NCBI GenBank assembly: GCA_014237855.1
Contig: JABACD010000001.1
Span: 372,001-436,000, forward strand
Origin: Planctomycetota bacterium
GTDB lineage: Bacteria > Planctomycetota > UBA1135 > GCA-002686595
Length of the DNA: 64,000 nucleotides
Direction of reading: 5' to 3'
The position numbers and the translations under genes are program-made. Below the pieces are notes generated by a model. The model did not search any database. It had not been told where the DNA came from and saw only the letters and a list, made by a program, of their open reading frames with translations. The number at the start of each line of letters is the position of its first letter. Within the stretch, counting starts at the first letter, position 1. Positions 53,893 to 63,461 of this stretch are shown here, piece after piece.

Positions 53893-55356
53893 ATGCAGAA
53901 TCCTCACCTCTTGACCGCCATACTCTGTGGATTGAGCCTGACCTCCTGCAAGGTCGGTCCGGACTACGAGGTCCCGACTAACGACGAACTCCAGATCCCC
54001 AAGGAGTTCGTAGAGGTTGAAGATCCCGCATTCAGCTCAGGAGCGGCGGATCTCACGAACTGGTGGGTCATCTTTGATGATCCGATACTCACCAAGTTGA
54101 TCGAGAGCGCCTCGAGTGACAATCGCGACCTGCGAATCGCCGTATCCCGCGTCAAAGAGGCGAGAGCTCGGACTGATGTCATCCGATCTCAATGGGCACC
54201 CCAGGTGGGTGTGAGTGCCGGGTACGAACTGGCCAATGACACCTTCACGAACTTCGATACGCTCGGTCGATCAACGGCTGGCATCGGAGCAAGCTGGGAA
54301 CTCGACGTCTTCGGTCGGATCGCCAGGCAGGTCGAATCTGCGGAAGCACAGTACCAGGCAGCCGAAGAGGATCGACGTGATGTTCAGGTCGCACTCTATG
54401 CCGAAGTGGCGCGAGCCTACCTCTCCGTCCGCACGATCCAAGGACAGCTGAAGGCCGCAGAGAACAACATCGAGTCGCAGCGCGAAACCCTGCGATTGAC
54501 CCAGATACGGCTCGAAAACGGCATTGCCACCGCTCTAGACCAAGCGCAGGCAAAGCAGGTTCTGGCCTCATCGCTGGCCGAGCTTCCTCCGCTGCGCATC
54601 TCCTTGAGTCGTGAGATGAACACGATTTCGATCCTCGTTGGTACTCACCCCCAGCAGATGCATACCGATCTGTCGGAGCCCCAGCCGATACCAATGCCAC
54701 CCGAGGATGTCACAGTTGATGTACCGGCGCAGGTTCTTCGCCAGCGCCCCGACGTGCGAGCTTCCGAACGTAGGCTGGCTGCGCAGACAGCGGAGGTCGG
54801 GGTAGCAACAGCTGATCTCTATCCGTCCTTCTCGCTGGAAGGAAACTTTGGTTTTGACGAGCCCAATGGAGGGAACCTGTTCGACTCCGGCAATCGGGGG
54901 TTCGCGATTGGCCCCGCATTCCGTTGGGACGTCTACAACGGAGGGCGGTTGCGCTCACAGATCGACGTGCAGGATGCCAGGCTCGAGCAGTCCTTGCTGA
55001 GGTACGAGAACACAATCCTCTCCGCACTCGAGGAGGTCGAGACCTCCATGACCGCCTTCACCGAACAGCGCAAGCGCCTGACAGCGATCCTTGAAGTTGC
55101 CGAGGAGTCAAGGACCACCCTTCGTCTGGCCACCCTGCTCTACAAGGATGGCCTCGCGAACTTCCAGCAAGTCCTGGACGCGCAACGCCAGACCCTGCTC
55201 TCCGAGAGACAGGTCGCCAAGGCCAGAGGGCTCTCCTCTCAGAACCTGGTTTCGCTCTACAGGGCCCTGGGTGGCGGTTGGGACACTTCAGAGGTCGCTG
55301 AGGAAGAGCCCCTCGCCCCCGCTGGAGAAGAATCAGAACCACAACCCGGGCAATAA
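53893..55356 (+). CDS. Outer-membrane factor lipoprotein (OprM/NodT family)
   Basis: ATG 53893 gives MQNPHLLTAILCGLSLTSC, a lipobox leader, and 487 residues. The conserved start KVGPDYEVP and repeat halves (VKEARARTDVIRSQWAPQV; LETRLEN-like LTQIRLENGIATALDQAQAK; ARLEQSLLRYENTILSALEEVE) are the family hallmarks of the TolC-type exit channel. It is divergent from the adaptor, with about 67 bases between starts, forming a complete tripartite system. No regulator gene is adjacent. Confidence 0.93.
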   Translation: MQNPHLLTAILCGLSLTSCKVGPDYEVPTNDELQIPKEFVEVEDPAFSSGAADLTNWWVIFDDPILTKLIESASSDNRDLRIAVSRVKEARARTDVIRSQWAPQVGVSAGYELANDTFTNFDTLGRSTAGIGASWELDVFGRIARQVESAEAQYQAAEEDRRDVQVALYAEVARAYLSVRTIQGQLKAAENNIESQRETLRLTQIRLENGIATALDQAQAKQVLASSLAELPPLRISLSREMNTISILVGTHPQQMHTDLSEPQPIPMPPEDVTVDVPAQVLRQRPDVRASERRLAAQTAEVGVATADLYPSFSLEGNFGFDEPNGGNLFDSGNRGFAIGPAFRWDVYNGGRLRSQIDVQDARLEQSLLRYENTILSALEEVETSMTAFTEQRKRLTAILEVAEESRTTLRLATLLYKDGLANFQQVLDAQRQTLLSERQVAKARGLSSQNLVSLYRALGGGWDTSEVAEEEPLAPAGEESEPQPGQ

Positions 55357-55466
55357 TCAGGAACCCGCATTGTGAGGGTTGACACCCTGGCCATCTCATC
55401 CGAGGCCTGGTTCTTCCATCACCGCTGCTCGATCCAGCGCCACAACAGAGCACAATTGCTGCGCAC

Positions 55467-56666
55467 GTGAAGATCCTCTTCCTCTCACAGCGGGTTCCCT
55501 ACCCCCCCAACCGCGGCGACAAGATCACCACCTGGCGCCTGGTCGAGCGCTTCCACCGCGAGCACGAGGTGCGCTGTGTCGCCTTCGCCCACGACCCGGG
55601 TGACCTGGAGGCAGCCGATCAACTCTGTGACAAGGGCATCCTGACGATTCCGATCAAGCACAACGAGCGCACCAAGAAGCTCCGTTCCCTGCCTCTCTTT
55701 CTGACCAGGCAGCCGCTGACTCTGGGGGTCTACGGCTCAAGGTCGCTTCAGTCCAAGGTTGACGAGCTAGCCGGCTGGGCCGATATGGCCTACGCCTACT
55801 CCTCGTCCATGGGTGCTTTTCTAGAGCCCCACGACCACATCCCCAGGGTGATGCACCTGGGTGAACTTGATTCGGACAAGTGGCGCCAGTACTCGGAACG
55901 CGCACGCTTCCCCATGAGCTGGGTCTACCGTCGCGAGTCGCAGACGCTACTCGAGTTCGAGCGGCGCGTGGCCTACTCCTTCACCGAGAACGTGCTCTGT
56001 ACGCCGCTCGAGGAGAAGATCTTCCAGGAGCAGATGCCCGGAGCCAGCTCGACCGTCCTTCGCAATGGAGTCGACCTCGAGGCCTTCATTCCCGCCCCCG
56101 AAAAGGCCGAGCCGGGGCATCTGGTCTTCACCGGAGTGATGAACTACTACCCGAATGTGGACGGTTGCATCTGGTTCGCCAGGGAAATCCTCCCTCGCAT
56201 TCGTGAGCGACACCCTCAAGCCCATTTCACCATCGTCGGCTCGCACCCCACACCTGAGATCTGGGGTCTGGAGAGCTTGCCCGGTGTGCGTGTCACGGGC
56301 TTTGTCGACAGCGTCACCGACTGGGCCCAACGCGCCCAGATAGCAGTCGCTCCCTTACGCATAGCCAGGGGTATTCAGAACAAGGTTCTCGAGGCCATGG
56401 CTTGCGGTCTTCCCGTTGTAGGCACGACTTCAGCCACCCAGGGCGTGGAGGCCCAACACAAGCGCGACTACATCGTGGCTGACGATGCCACGGCCTTTGC
56501 TGACCAGGTGTGCAGCCTGCTCGACAATCCCGATCGTGCACGTGAACTCGGGCATTCAGCGCGTGGCTTCGTCGAAGAAAAGTACAATTGGGAGACAGTA
56601 TTCACCCATCTGGATGAGATCGTCGCCAAGTGCGCCGCCGCCAGGAACAACCCGAGACATCCCTAG
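55467..56666 (+). CDS. XrtA/PEP-CTERM-type glycosyltransferase (TIGR03087-like)
   Basis: The start is GTG 55467 (MKILFLSQRVPYPPNRGDKITTWRLVE), giving 399 residues. The N-terminal pattern R-V-P-Y-P-P-N-R-G-D-K matches the glycosyltransferase family associated with exosortase systems and exopolysaccharide loci. The C-terminal part has LVFTGVMNYYPNVDGCIWF, GSHPTPEIWGL and KVLEAMACGLPVVGT, the GT-B nucleotide-sugar site. No exosortase is in the window. A methyltransferase gene follows two bases later. Confidence 0.9.
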   Translation: MKILFLSQRVPYPPNRGDKITTWRLVERFHREHEVRCVAFAHDPGDLEAADQLCDKGILTIPIKHNERTKKLRSLPLFLTRQPLTLGVYGSRSLQSKVDELAGWADMAYAYSSSMGAFLEPHDHIPRVMHLGELDSDKWRQYSERARFPMSWVYRRESQTLLEFERRVAYSFTENVLCTPLEEKIFQEQMPGASSTVLRNGVDLEAFIPAPEKAEPGHLVFTGVMNYYPNVDGCIWFAREILPRIRERHPQAHFTIVGSHPTPEIWGLESLPGVRVTGFVDSVTDWAQRAQIAVAPLRIARGIQNKVLEAMACGLPVVGTTSATQGVEAQHKRDYIVADDATAFADQVCSLLDNPDRARELGHSARGFVEEKYNWETVFTHLDEIVAKCAAARNNPRHP

Positions 56667-56668
56667 CG

Positions 56669-57358
56669 ATGAGTCACGAGAAGATCGCCTCCACATTTGA
56701 TGAGTGGGCAGACAACGGCCGCGGTGAGCGGATGGAGAATGGACACGGTGACGTGGTTGAACAGGTCATCGAGCAATTGAACATCAAGGCCGGCTATCAG
56801 GTTCTCGATCTGGGCTGCGGCATTGGCTGGGCTACACGGATTCTGGCGCAGGCAAGCGCAGGCGTTCAGGCCATTGGTGTCGATGCCTCCCCAGCCATGA
56901 TCAAGAAAGCTGAGGAGCTCTCAAGCCTGCGTATCCGTGCGCGCTACGAGGTGGGTAGCTTCGAGGCCCTCGACTTCAAGGACGGGAAGTTCGACCTCGT
57001 GTTCTCCATGGAAGCCCTCTACTACGCCCCAGACCTCTCGCGTTCACTCGCAGAGCTAAGTCGAGTGCTCACGAGCGGAGGGGGCCTCGAGATCGTCATC
57101 GATTACTACTCGGAGCGCCCTGGTACGGAGAGCTGGGCCGAGTACGTTGGTTTGGAGCTGCATCGACACTCCGAGGCCGAGTGGTTGGCCGCCGTCGAGG
57201 CTGCAGGATTCGTCAAGGCCAGCTGCTCGAGGGTCATTGACCGACGCGGCCCAGGCGAGGAGGCCGACTTCCAGGCAACCCAGGCCTTTGATGACTGGGA
57301 CGCTTACAAGGCCTACTGCGAGGCAGGCAGTCTTTGGATTCGAGCCGAGAATGCCTGA
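56669..57358 (+). CDS. SAM-dependent methyltransferase (class I)
   Basis: From ATG 56669 the 229-residue protein has motif I VLDLGCGIGWATRIL, motif II GVDASPAMIKKAEEL and the post-motif KFDLVFSMEALYYAPDLSRSLAELSRVL typical of Methyltransf_11 enzymes such as UbiE-like or glycolipid methylases. A two-base gap from the glycosyltransferase suggests joint action on a glycan or lipid, which is inference. The tail after residue 150 is not specific. Confidence 0.87.
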   Translation: MSHEKIASTFDEWADNGRGERMENGHGDVVEQVIEQLNIKAGYQVLDLGCGIGWATRILAQASAGVQAIGVDASPAMIKKAEELSSLRIRARYEVGSFEALDFKDGKFDLVFSMEALYYAPDLSRSLAELSRVLTSGGGLEIVIDYYSERPGTESWAEYVGLELHRHSEAEWLAAVEAAGFVKASCSRVIDRRGPGEEADFQATQAFDDWDAYKAYCEAGSLWIRAENA

Positions 57359-57431
57359 CGGCGCTTGTCCCGGACTGTATTGAGAGGCCAGAGAGGGGCG
57401 GCTCGCTCCAAAGCCAGCGGACCCCCACCAT

Positions 57432-57470
57432 GAAGCGAGCCCCGGCAATGCAATTGCCGGGGCTCGCTTC
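57432..57470. terminator. Perfect 18-bp bidirectional hairpin
   Basis: Arms 57432-57449 and 57453-57470 pair perfectly around the loop gca. It sits between the methyltransferase stop (+) and the DUF4870 stop (-). Confidence 0.8.
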
Positions 57471-57497
57471 TGTGCTTCTGAACTCGGGACAATCCTT

Positions 57498-57854
57498 CTA
57501 GCCGTTCACGAACCGGAATGAGTAGGGGTAGCGGTATTCCTCACCACTCATGGCGGCGATGCAGGCGATGATCCCCAGCACCAGTTGGCCGATACAGATG
57601 ACAATGAGTAGAGGGAGGCCAACGATAACGAAGACCAGCGGGATACACAGCAATACCGCCAGCAAGACGCTAATCTGAAAATTCATGGCCTCAAGGGCAT
57701 GCCGTGCGACAAAGTCATCCTCATCCTTCTTCATCAACCAGATGATTAATGGCCCAAGGATATTGCCGAAGGGGATCAAGTAGCCCGCAAGCATTCCTGA
57801 CAGCTGGGCTCCGAATGCCCAGTTCCGGCTCGATGAAGGGACGTCGTTGTTCAA
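57498..57854 (-). CDS. DUF4870 small membrane protein
   Basis: The 118-residue protein has three to four hydrophobic segments (AGYLIPFGNILGPLIIWLMKK; MNFQISVLLAVLLCIPLVFVIVGLPLLIVICIGQLVLGIIACI) and the family pattern D-x-F-V-x-x-H-A-x-E-A-x-N-F-Q (DDFVARHALEAMNFQ). Its function is unknown. It lies six bases after nuoN and is probably read from the same message. Confidence 0.9.
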   Translation of the reverse strand: MNNDVPSSSRNWAFGAQLSGMLAGYLIPFGNILGPLIIWLMKKDEDDFVARHALEAMNFQISVLLAVLLCIPLVFVIVGLPLLIVICIGQLVLGIIACIAAMSGEEYRYPYSFRFVNG

Positions 57855-57860
57855 TTTAGT

Positions 57861-59345
57861 CTAGAGAAGGAGGCAGCGCTGCACGAACTCCTCGATGGAC
57901 CCAGGCATCAGTCCGAACCAGATGGTGAGCAGTCCAAGTCCAGTGAGTAGCGCTGCAAACAGGGGCTGAGAGAGGGCGGGACGCTGCGCAGGCTCACTCA
58001 AGAAGAGGGCCTTCGCCACGCTGAAGTAGTAGAACAGACTGACGACGCTGTTGATCGCAGCCACGAAGACCAACCAAGAGAGCCCGTGATCGATACCCGC
58101 CTTGAATAGCAGGTACTTCCCATAGAAGCCCACGGTCGGCGGCAAGCCAGTCAGGCTCACCAGGAAGGCTACCATGGTGATCGAGATCAGAGGTGCCTTC
58201 CAACCGAACCCCTTCAGATCCTCGATGCGGTCGGACCCAACGGCGCTCTCGAAGTAGAGCAGTACGCCGAAGGCTCCCAGGTTCATGAAGTAGTAGGCAG
58301 CCATGTAGTACATGGCTGCCGAGAAACCATCGGGCTCCAGGGTTGCCACACCGATCAAGATGTAGCCGGCATGGGCAATCGAGGAATAGGCCAGCATGCG
58401 CTTGAGGCTTGACTGCCGCAGAGCTGACAGGTTGCCCAGGGTCATCGTGACCGCCGCCAGGATGGCGAGAAGCATGCCGATCCGATCTCCATACCACTCG
58501 ACCACAGGCTGTACGCCTTCGGTCATGAACAGGGCACCGAGGAACCGCAAGAGTGCTGCAACGCCGGCTGCCTTGGAAGCCACGGCCAGGAATGTCGTGA
58601 CCGGAGTGGGCGCACCCTCGTAGACATCAGGAGTCCAGAAGTGAAATGGCACCACCGACATCTTGTACGCAAAACCCGCGAGCACCATCACCATTGCGAT
58701 GGCCACGGGAATCACATTGTGATCGAGTTGGGGTACCAGGCCGAAGGGCATCGCATTCCCAGCCTGGGTTGCCATCACATCGAGCTCAAGCGTGCCGGTA
58801 AGTCCGTAGAGCAGCGAGATCCCGTAGAGCATCACGCCTGCACTCAGGCCTCCGAACACCACGTACTTCATGGCGGCCTCGGCCGACTTGCGCTCACCCT
58901 TGTGGAAGCCCGCGAGGGAATAGCTCGCCAGCGATAGGAGCTCAAGCCCAAGCATCAGGAGCAGCAGGTGATTCGTGCTCACCATGAAGAAGATCCCGAT
59001 GGCCGCACCCAGCAACAGGAAGTAATACTCCCCGATGCCATCCTTGCGCTCGGAGCGATCGCTCAGCACGAAGACGGTCACCACGGCGACTGAGGCCACG
59101 GTGAACAGCTTGAAGAAGGTTCCGAAGCTGTCGACCTCCACCATCCCGAAGACGGTTTGCGGCTCGGCCCCCACGCGCATGGCCAACATCATCCCGACCA
59201 CGGCAAGCCCGGCCAGGGTGATGTATCCAATGAACCGCGAGTTACGGCCCCTCATCAACAGATCCGCGACCAACGTGACGAGGGCCAGTGCCGTGAGCAC
59301 AAGCTCAGGCGCGATCGCCTTCATCCCATCTAGGTAAATGTCCAC
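57861..59345 (-). CDS. nuoN: NADH-quinone oxidoreductase subunit N
   Basis: This 494-residue, strongly hydrophobic protein is an antiporter-like subunit of complex I. It has LLLMLGLELLSLASYSLAGF with the conserved Glu, KMSVVPFHFWTPDVYEGAPTPVT with the Lys, and FLVSLTGLPPTVGFYGKY. With NuoM and NuoL it forms the proton-pumping arm. It is the last nuo gene on this strand. Confidence 0.96.
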   Translation of the reverse strand: MDIYLDGMKAIAPELVLTALALVTLVADLLMRGRNSRFIGYITLAGLAVVGMMLAMRVGAEPQTVFGMVEVDSFGTFFKLFTVASVAVVTVFVLSDRSERKDGIGEYYFLLLGAAIGIFFMVSTNHLLLLMLGLELLSLASYSLAGFHKGERKSAEAAMKYVVFGGLSAGVMLYGISLLYGLTGTLELDVMATQAGNAMPFGLVPQLDHNVIPVAIAMVMVLAGFAYKMSVVPFHFWTPDVYEGAPTPVTTFLAVASKAAGVAALLRFLGALFMTEGVQPVVEWYGDRIGMLLAILAAVTMTLGNLSALRQSSLKRMLAYSSIAHAGYILIGVATLEPDGFSAAMYYMAAYYFMNLGAFGVLLYFESAVGSDRIEDLKGFGWKAPLISITMVAFLVSLTGLPPTVGFYGKYLLFKAGIDHGLSWLVFVAAINSVVSLFYYFSVAKALFLSEPAQRPALSQPLFAALLTGLGLLTIWFGLMPGSIEEFVQRCLLL

Positions 59346-59370
59346 TGTATTTCCGCTTGGGTGTGGCGCG

Positions 59371-60903
59371 CTAGTTGGCGGCGGACTGGAGGAGGTTCAC
59401 CAGGTGCGTAATGCTCGGCTCCATCTTGTCTAGGATGAGGTGCGGGAACACACCAAGCAGTAGGCACAGGAAGAGAAGAGGTGCCATGCAGAAGATCTCC
59501 CGGAAGTTCATGTCCGGGTAGTCCTTGTACTTCTCATTGAGAGGCCCAAGGAAGACGCGTTGGATGGCCCACAAGAGGAAGGCAGCCGTGATGACGATGC
59601 CGATCACGGAGAAGAGCACAAGCGCCTGGAAGCGCGTGTCACTGGACTGGAAGGCTCCGACAAGGGTCAAGGCCTCTGCAATGAAGCCGGACATGGTCGG
59701 AAGTCCCAGGGCTGCGAAGAAGCAGAAGGTCGTCAGGCCCCAGTAGACGGGCATGGGCTGCGAGAGACCTCCGAAACCATTCAGATCTCTGTGATGGGCA
59801 CGGTCGTAGATGACCCCCACAACCATGAACATTGCCGCCGACGAGGTTCCGTGAGCGAACATCTGCATGGCCGCGCCATCAGTACCCCAGACAGTCAGCG
59901 CGCCTGTCCCCAGGAGGACATAGCCCATGTGGCTGACCGATGAGTAAGCGACCATTCGCTTGAAGTCCGTCTGTCCAAGGGCAACGAAGGACCCGTAGAC
60001 GATGCTGAAGGCTCCCAGGATGCCCAAGAAGTAGGCGTTCTCAACGAAGGCTCCCGGCAAGATCGGGAAGCACGCGCGCATCAGGCCGTAGCCCCCCAGC
60101 TTCAGCAGAATGCCAGCCAGGATGACGGAGATCGGCGTGGGCGCTTGAACGTGCGCGTCAGGCAGCCAGGTGTGAAAGGGAAAGACCGGTATCTTGATCG
60201 CAAAGCCCACGAACAGGAACCAGAAGGCCCAGGTGCTGAAGCTCATCCCGAGTAGCTCGCCGCCTCCGGGCAAGCTTGCGCCTGTCAGCGTTCCGTTGCT
60301 TGCCATCTCGACCAGCAAGGGGATCGAGAAGGTCCCACTATCCAGACGCAACGCGATGATCGCGATCAGCATCAGGACGGAGCCCGCCAGGGTGTACAGG
60401 AAGAACTTGATAGCGGCGTACTCCCTCCTGGGGCCTCCCCAGATACCGATCAGGAAGTACATCGGCAGGAGCATGATCTCCCAGAAGACATAGAACAGGA
60501 AGTAATCCAGGGAGATGAACACTCCGAAGATTCCAACCTCTAGCAGCAGGAGCAGCGCGTAGTACGCCTTCTGTGACTTCTTGATGCCAAAGGAGGCCGG
60601 CACGCCCAGGAACAGCAAGAGCGATGTCAGCCACACCAGTGGGAGGCTGATGCCATCCACACCAACGTGGTAATTCGCGTTGATCATCTTGATCCACGCA
60701 AACTGCTCCTCAGCCCAGTAGCTACCGTCAGCACCGTGGGCCGGATCGTAGGCGAAGTAGAGCTGAGTCGCGAGGACGAGCGGGATGCCGGTCGCCACGA
60801 GACTGACGCCTTTGATCAGGCCGATTGCCTGCTTGGGCAGGCAAATGATGACCATCATTCCAACCAACGGAATGAACGTAATCAGAGAGAGGATGTTTTC
60901 CAT
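59371..60903 (-). CDS. nuoM: NADH-quinone oxidoreductase subunit M
   Basis: The 510-residue subunit has VGVDGISLPLVWLTSLLLFL, FYVFWEIMLLPMYFLIGIWG with the essential Glu, and KIPVFPFHTWLPDAHVQAPTPISVIL, the signatures of NuoM. It pumps protons as part of the membrane arm. It is 25 bases upstream of nuoN. Confidence 0.97.
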   Translation of the reverse strand: MENILSLITFIPLVGMMVIICLPKQAIGLIKGVSLVATGIPLVLATQLYFAYDPAHGADGSYWAEEQFAWIKMINANYHVGVDGISLPLVWLTSLLLFLGVPASFGIKKSQKAYYALLLLLEVGIFGVFISLDYFLFYVFWEIMLLPMYFLIGIWGGPRREYAAIKFFLYTLAGSVLMLIAIIALRLDSGTFSIPLLVEMASNGTLTGASLPGGGELLGMSFSTWAFWFLFVGFAIKIPVFPFHTWLPDAHVQAPTPISVILAGILLKLGGYGLMRACFPILPGAFVENAYFLGILGAFSIVYGSFVALGQTDFKRMVAYSSVSHMGYVLLGTGALTVWGTDGAAMQMFAHGTSSAAMFMVVGVIYDRAHHRDLNGFGGLSQPMPVYWGLTTFCFFAALGLPTMSGFIAEALTLVGAFQSSDTRFQALVLFSVIGIVITAAFLLWAIQRVFLGPLNEKYKDYPDMNFREIFCMAPLLFLCLLLGVFPHLILDKMEPSITHLVNLLQSAAN

Positions 60904-60965
60904 CTGCTAGCGGGGAGCGTGGGCGCTGGGTGGTTGGGCGTCGAAATCCAGGAGAGGAAGGCTGA

Positions 60966-63143
60966 CTAGGAGAGAATCAGCCAGGCGGCTGTGAGTAATC
61001 CCCCGCCGACAGCGAAGGAGACGTACTGCTGAATGCGGCCAGTCTGTAACAAGCGAAGGGCTGCTCCGAGGCCGTTGGAAACTGCCCCGACGAGATTCAC
61101 GAGGCCGTCAATAAAGGTCTTGTCGAACCAGGCAGCGAAGAATCCGAGCGCCTTGTTGATTCGGCCAACGGAAAGAACGATGCCATCCACGATGAAGCCG
61201 TCGAACCACTTGAGCACGGCCGAAAGAACCATCGAGCCACGAATCACGGTCTTGTTCGCAAACTCATCGATGTAGTACTTGTTCAGAACGGTCCTGTAGA
61301 TAGGCGCAAAGGTCTCGGTGAACTTGGCCGGATCGAGGCGTTTGAAGAGGTACATGAGCATCGCGAGGATGATGCCCAGTGAGGCCACAGAGAGCGACAG
61401 CACAACAGCGGAGCTGTGTGCATGGTGTGACACGGCTTCGACCTTGGCTGCATCGAGGCCTACATAGGTGTTCTGAAGCTCGACACCCGGATAGAGACCG
61501 GAGAGGTTCGTGTAGTCATGACTGACACCCAGTAGGGTCTCGAACCAGGTCGGATGCGACCCCATGATGTCCAGGTTCGACAGCCAGAACTGGCCCGCGA
61601 ACATGCCAAGAATTGCCAGGCATGTGAGCGCAATCGTCATCGGCAGCGGCGACTCATGTGCGTGATCGTTGACGTGCTTGTCACGCGGCTGACCAAAGAA
61701 GGTCATGAAGATCAGCCGGAACATGTAGAAGGCCGTGATCGAGGCTGCGAGAGGCAGCGCGATCCCCGCAAAACTCGAGGCCCAGGTACCGCCAAGCTCA
61801 TTGGTCATGATCGTCGACTGAACGATCTTGTCCTTGGAGTAGAAGCCCGAGAACAGCGGGATGCCCGAGATAGCCAGGGTACAGACCAGCATGCACATGA
61901 AGGTCACGGGCATCTTCTTACGTAGCCCTCCCATCTTGCGCATGTCCTGCTCGTGGTGGCAGCCATGAATCACGGAACCAGCCGAGAGGAACAGGCAGGC
62001 CTTGAAGAACGCGTGGGTGACCATGTGGAAGAGTCCGGCAATCAGACCCAGTCCGCCTGTTCCGATACCGGCGACCATGAAGCCGAGCTGGCTGATAGTC
62101 GAGTAGGCCAACACCCCCTTGATGTCGAACACCGTCATGCCGATCGTTGCGGCGAAGATGGCCGTCAGGGCACCGACCCCGGTTATCACGGTGAGGACAT
62201 CCGGTGAGAGCACCGGGTAGAGGCGTCCGAGCAGGAACACCCCTGCAGCAACCATGGTTGCTGCGTGAATCATTGCGGAGACAGGCGTGGGCCCTTCCAT
62301 CGCATCGGGCAGCCAGATGTGCAGGGGGAACTGGGCTGACTTACCGACCGTTCCGCCAAACAGGAACAGGCCGGCAGTCGTTTGCCAGCTCTGCCAGCCA
62401 TTGACCATGACGTCCTGGGTTGTTGCCTGCCACAAGCCGTCAAAGCTGAACGTCTGGTAGTGCAGGTAGAACATCATGAACCCGATGAACAAGCAGCAGT
62501 CGCCGATCCGGGTGGTCAGGAAGGCCTTCTTGCATGCCGCAGCCGCCTGGGTGATGCGGTGACTCTTCGGATCGTGGCTGAAGTGGCCGATGAGCAGGTA
62601 GCTCATCAGGCCCATGACCTCCCAGAACACGAACAGGAAGAGGATGTTGTCCGACAGAACCAACCCGAGCATCGCCACGGTGAACAGGCTGATGTTCGCG
62701 AAGAAGATGTGGTAACGATGATCGCCTTTCATGTACCCCATCGAGAAGAGGTGCACGAAGAAGGAGACCACCCCCACGACGGCGAGCATTGATGCTCCCA
62801 GGCCGTCGTACAGGATTCCCACCGTCAGGTTTAGCGGTGAATTGGGCGCTTCAGAGTCCTGGAACAGCCAGCTCCAGGTCATCCCCGCTTCCGAAGAGTG
62901 GTGCCAGAAGGGTGTCGCGTGACCATCGTCTCCGTGGCCCGTGTAGGCGTGATAGAGCGCCTTGGCGAACAGCAGCAGCGTGATCATCATGGTCACGAAC
63001 ATGCCGGTCGTCAGAAGCCAGTCTCCCTTGCGGGGCAGCTTACGCCCGAAGAAGATCTGGATCAGATAGCCCGTCAGCGGAATCAGCGGTACAGCAAGCA
63101 GCAGCTTGAAGTCCGTCGCGGGATCGAAATGGAGGAATTCCAT
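60966..63143 (-). CDS. nuoL: NADH-quinone oxidoreductase subunit L
   Basis: This 725-residue subunit is the distal antiporter-like protein of complex I. Key patterns are FVFWEVMGLMSYLLIG, SAQFPLHIWLPDAMEGPTPVSAMIHAATMV and the later FKACLFLSAGSVIHG. The long C-terminal lateral helix is represented after residue 560. It is longer than E. coli NuoL (613), mainly from loop insertions and tail. Confidence 0.97.
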   Translation of the reverse strand: MEFLHFDPATDFKLLLAVPLIPLTGYLIQIFFGRKLPRKGDWLLTTGMFVTMMITLLLFAKALYHAYTGHGDDGHATPFWHHSSEAGMTWSWLFQDSEAPNSPLNLTVGILYDGLGASMLAVVGVVSFFVHLFSMGYMKGDHRYHIFFANISLFTVAMLGLVLSDNILFLFVFWEVMGLMSYLLIGHFSHDPKSHRITQAAAACKKAFLTTRIGDCCLFIGFMMFYLHYQTFSFDGLWQATTQDVMVNGWQSWQTTAGLFLFGGTVGKSAQFPLHIWLPDAMEGPTPVSAMIHAATMVAAGVFLLGRLYPVLSPDVLTVITGVGALTAIFAATIGMTVFDIKGVLAYSTISQLGFMVAGIGTGGLGLIAGLFHMVTHAFFKACLFLSAGSVIHGCHHEQDMRKMGGLRKKMPVTFMCMLVCTLAISGIPLFSGFYSKDKIVQSTIMTNELGGTWASSFAGIALPLAASITAFYMFRLIFMTFFGQPRDKHVNDHAHESPLPMTIALTCLAILGMFAGQFWLSNLDIMGSHPTWFETLLGVSHDYTNLSGLYPGVELQNTYVGLDAAKVEAVSHHAHSSAVVLSLSVASLGIILAMLMYLFKRLDPAKFTETFAPIYRTVLNKYYIDEFANKTVIRGSMVLSAVLKWFDGFIVDGIVLSVGRINKALGFFAAWFDKTFIDGLVNLVGAVSNGLGAALRLLQTGRIQQYVSFAVGGGLLTAAWLILS

Positions 63144-63158
63144 GAATCGAGTGTGCGC

Positions 63159-63461
63159 CTACTCGCGCAAGAGGTCCGCGTCTGAGGGTTTGGTACTTCC
63201 GAACAAGTGGTACACGTTCAGCACGATGGCCAGAGCCACCGCAGCCTCGGCTGCCGCCAGGATGATCACGAAGATGGCGAACATCCTCCCATCCATCCCG
63301 TCACCGTTGAAACGGTTGAAGGCAACAAAGTTGATGTTCGCGGCGTTCAGGATCATCTCGATCCCAAACAGCACGTAGAGGATGTTGCGTCTCGCAGCAA
63401 TGGTCACAAGGCCAAGCGCGAAGAGTGCCGCCGAGACGGCGACATAAGCTCCAAGTGCCAT
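63159..63461 (-). CDS. nuoK: NADH-quinone oxidoreductase subunit K
   Basis: The 100-residue protein has three membrane helices with RRNILYVLFGIEMILNAANINFVAF, containing the conserved Glu in helix 2, and a second Glu in AEAAVALAIVLNVYHL. Its ATG abuts the stop of nuoJ directly, indicating translational coupling. Confidence 0.97.
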   Translation of the reverse strand: MALGAYVAVSAALFALGLVTIAARRNILYVLFGIEMILNAANINFVAFNRFNGDGMDGRMFAIFVIILAAAEAAVALAIVLNVYHLFGSTKPSDADLLRE

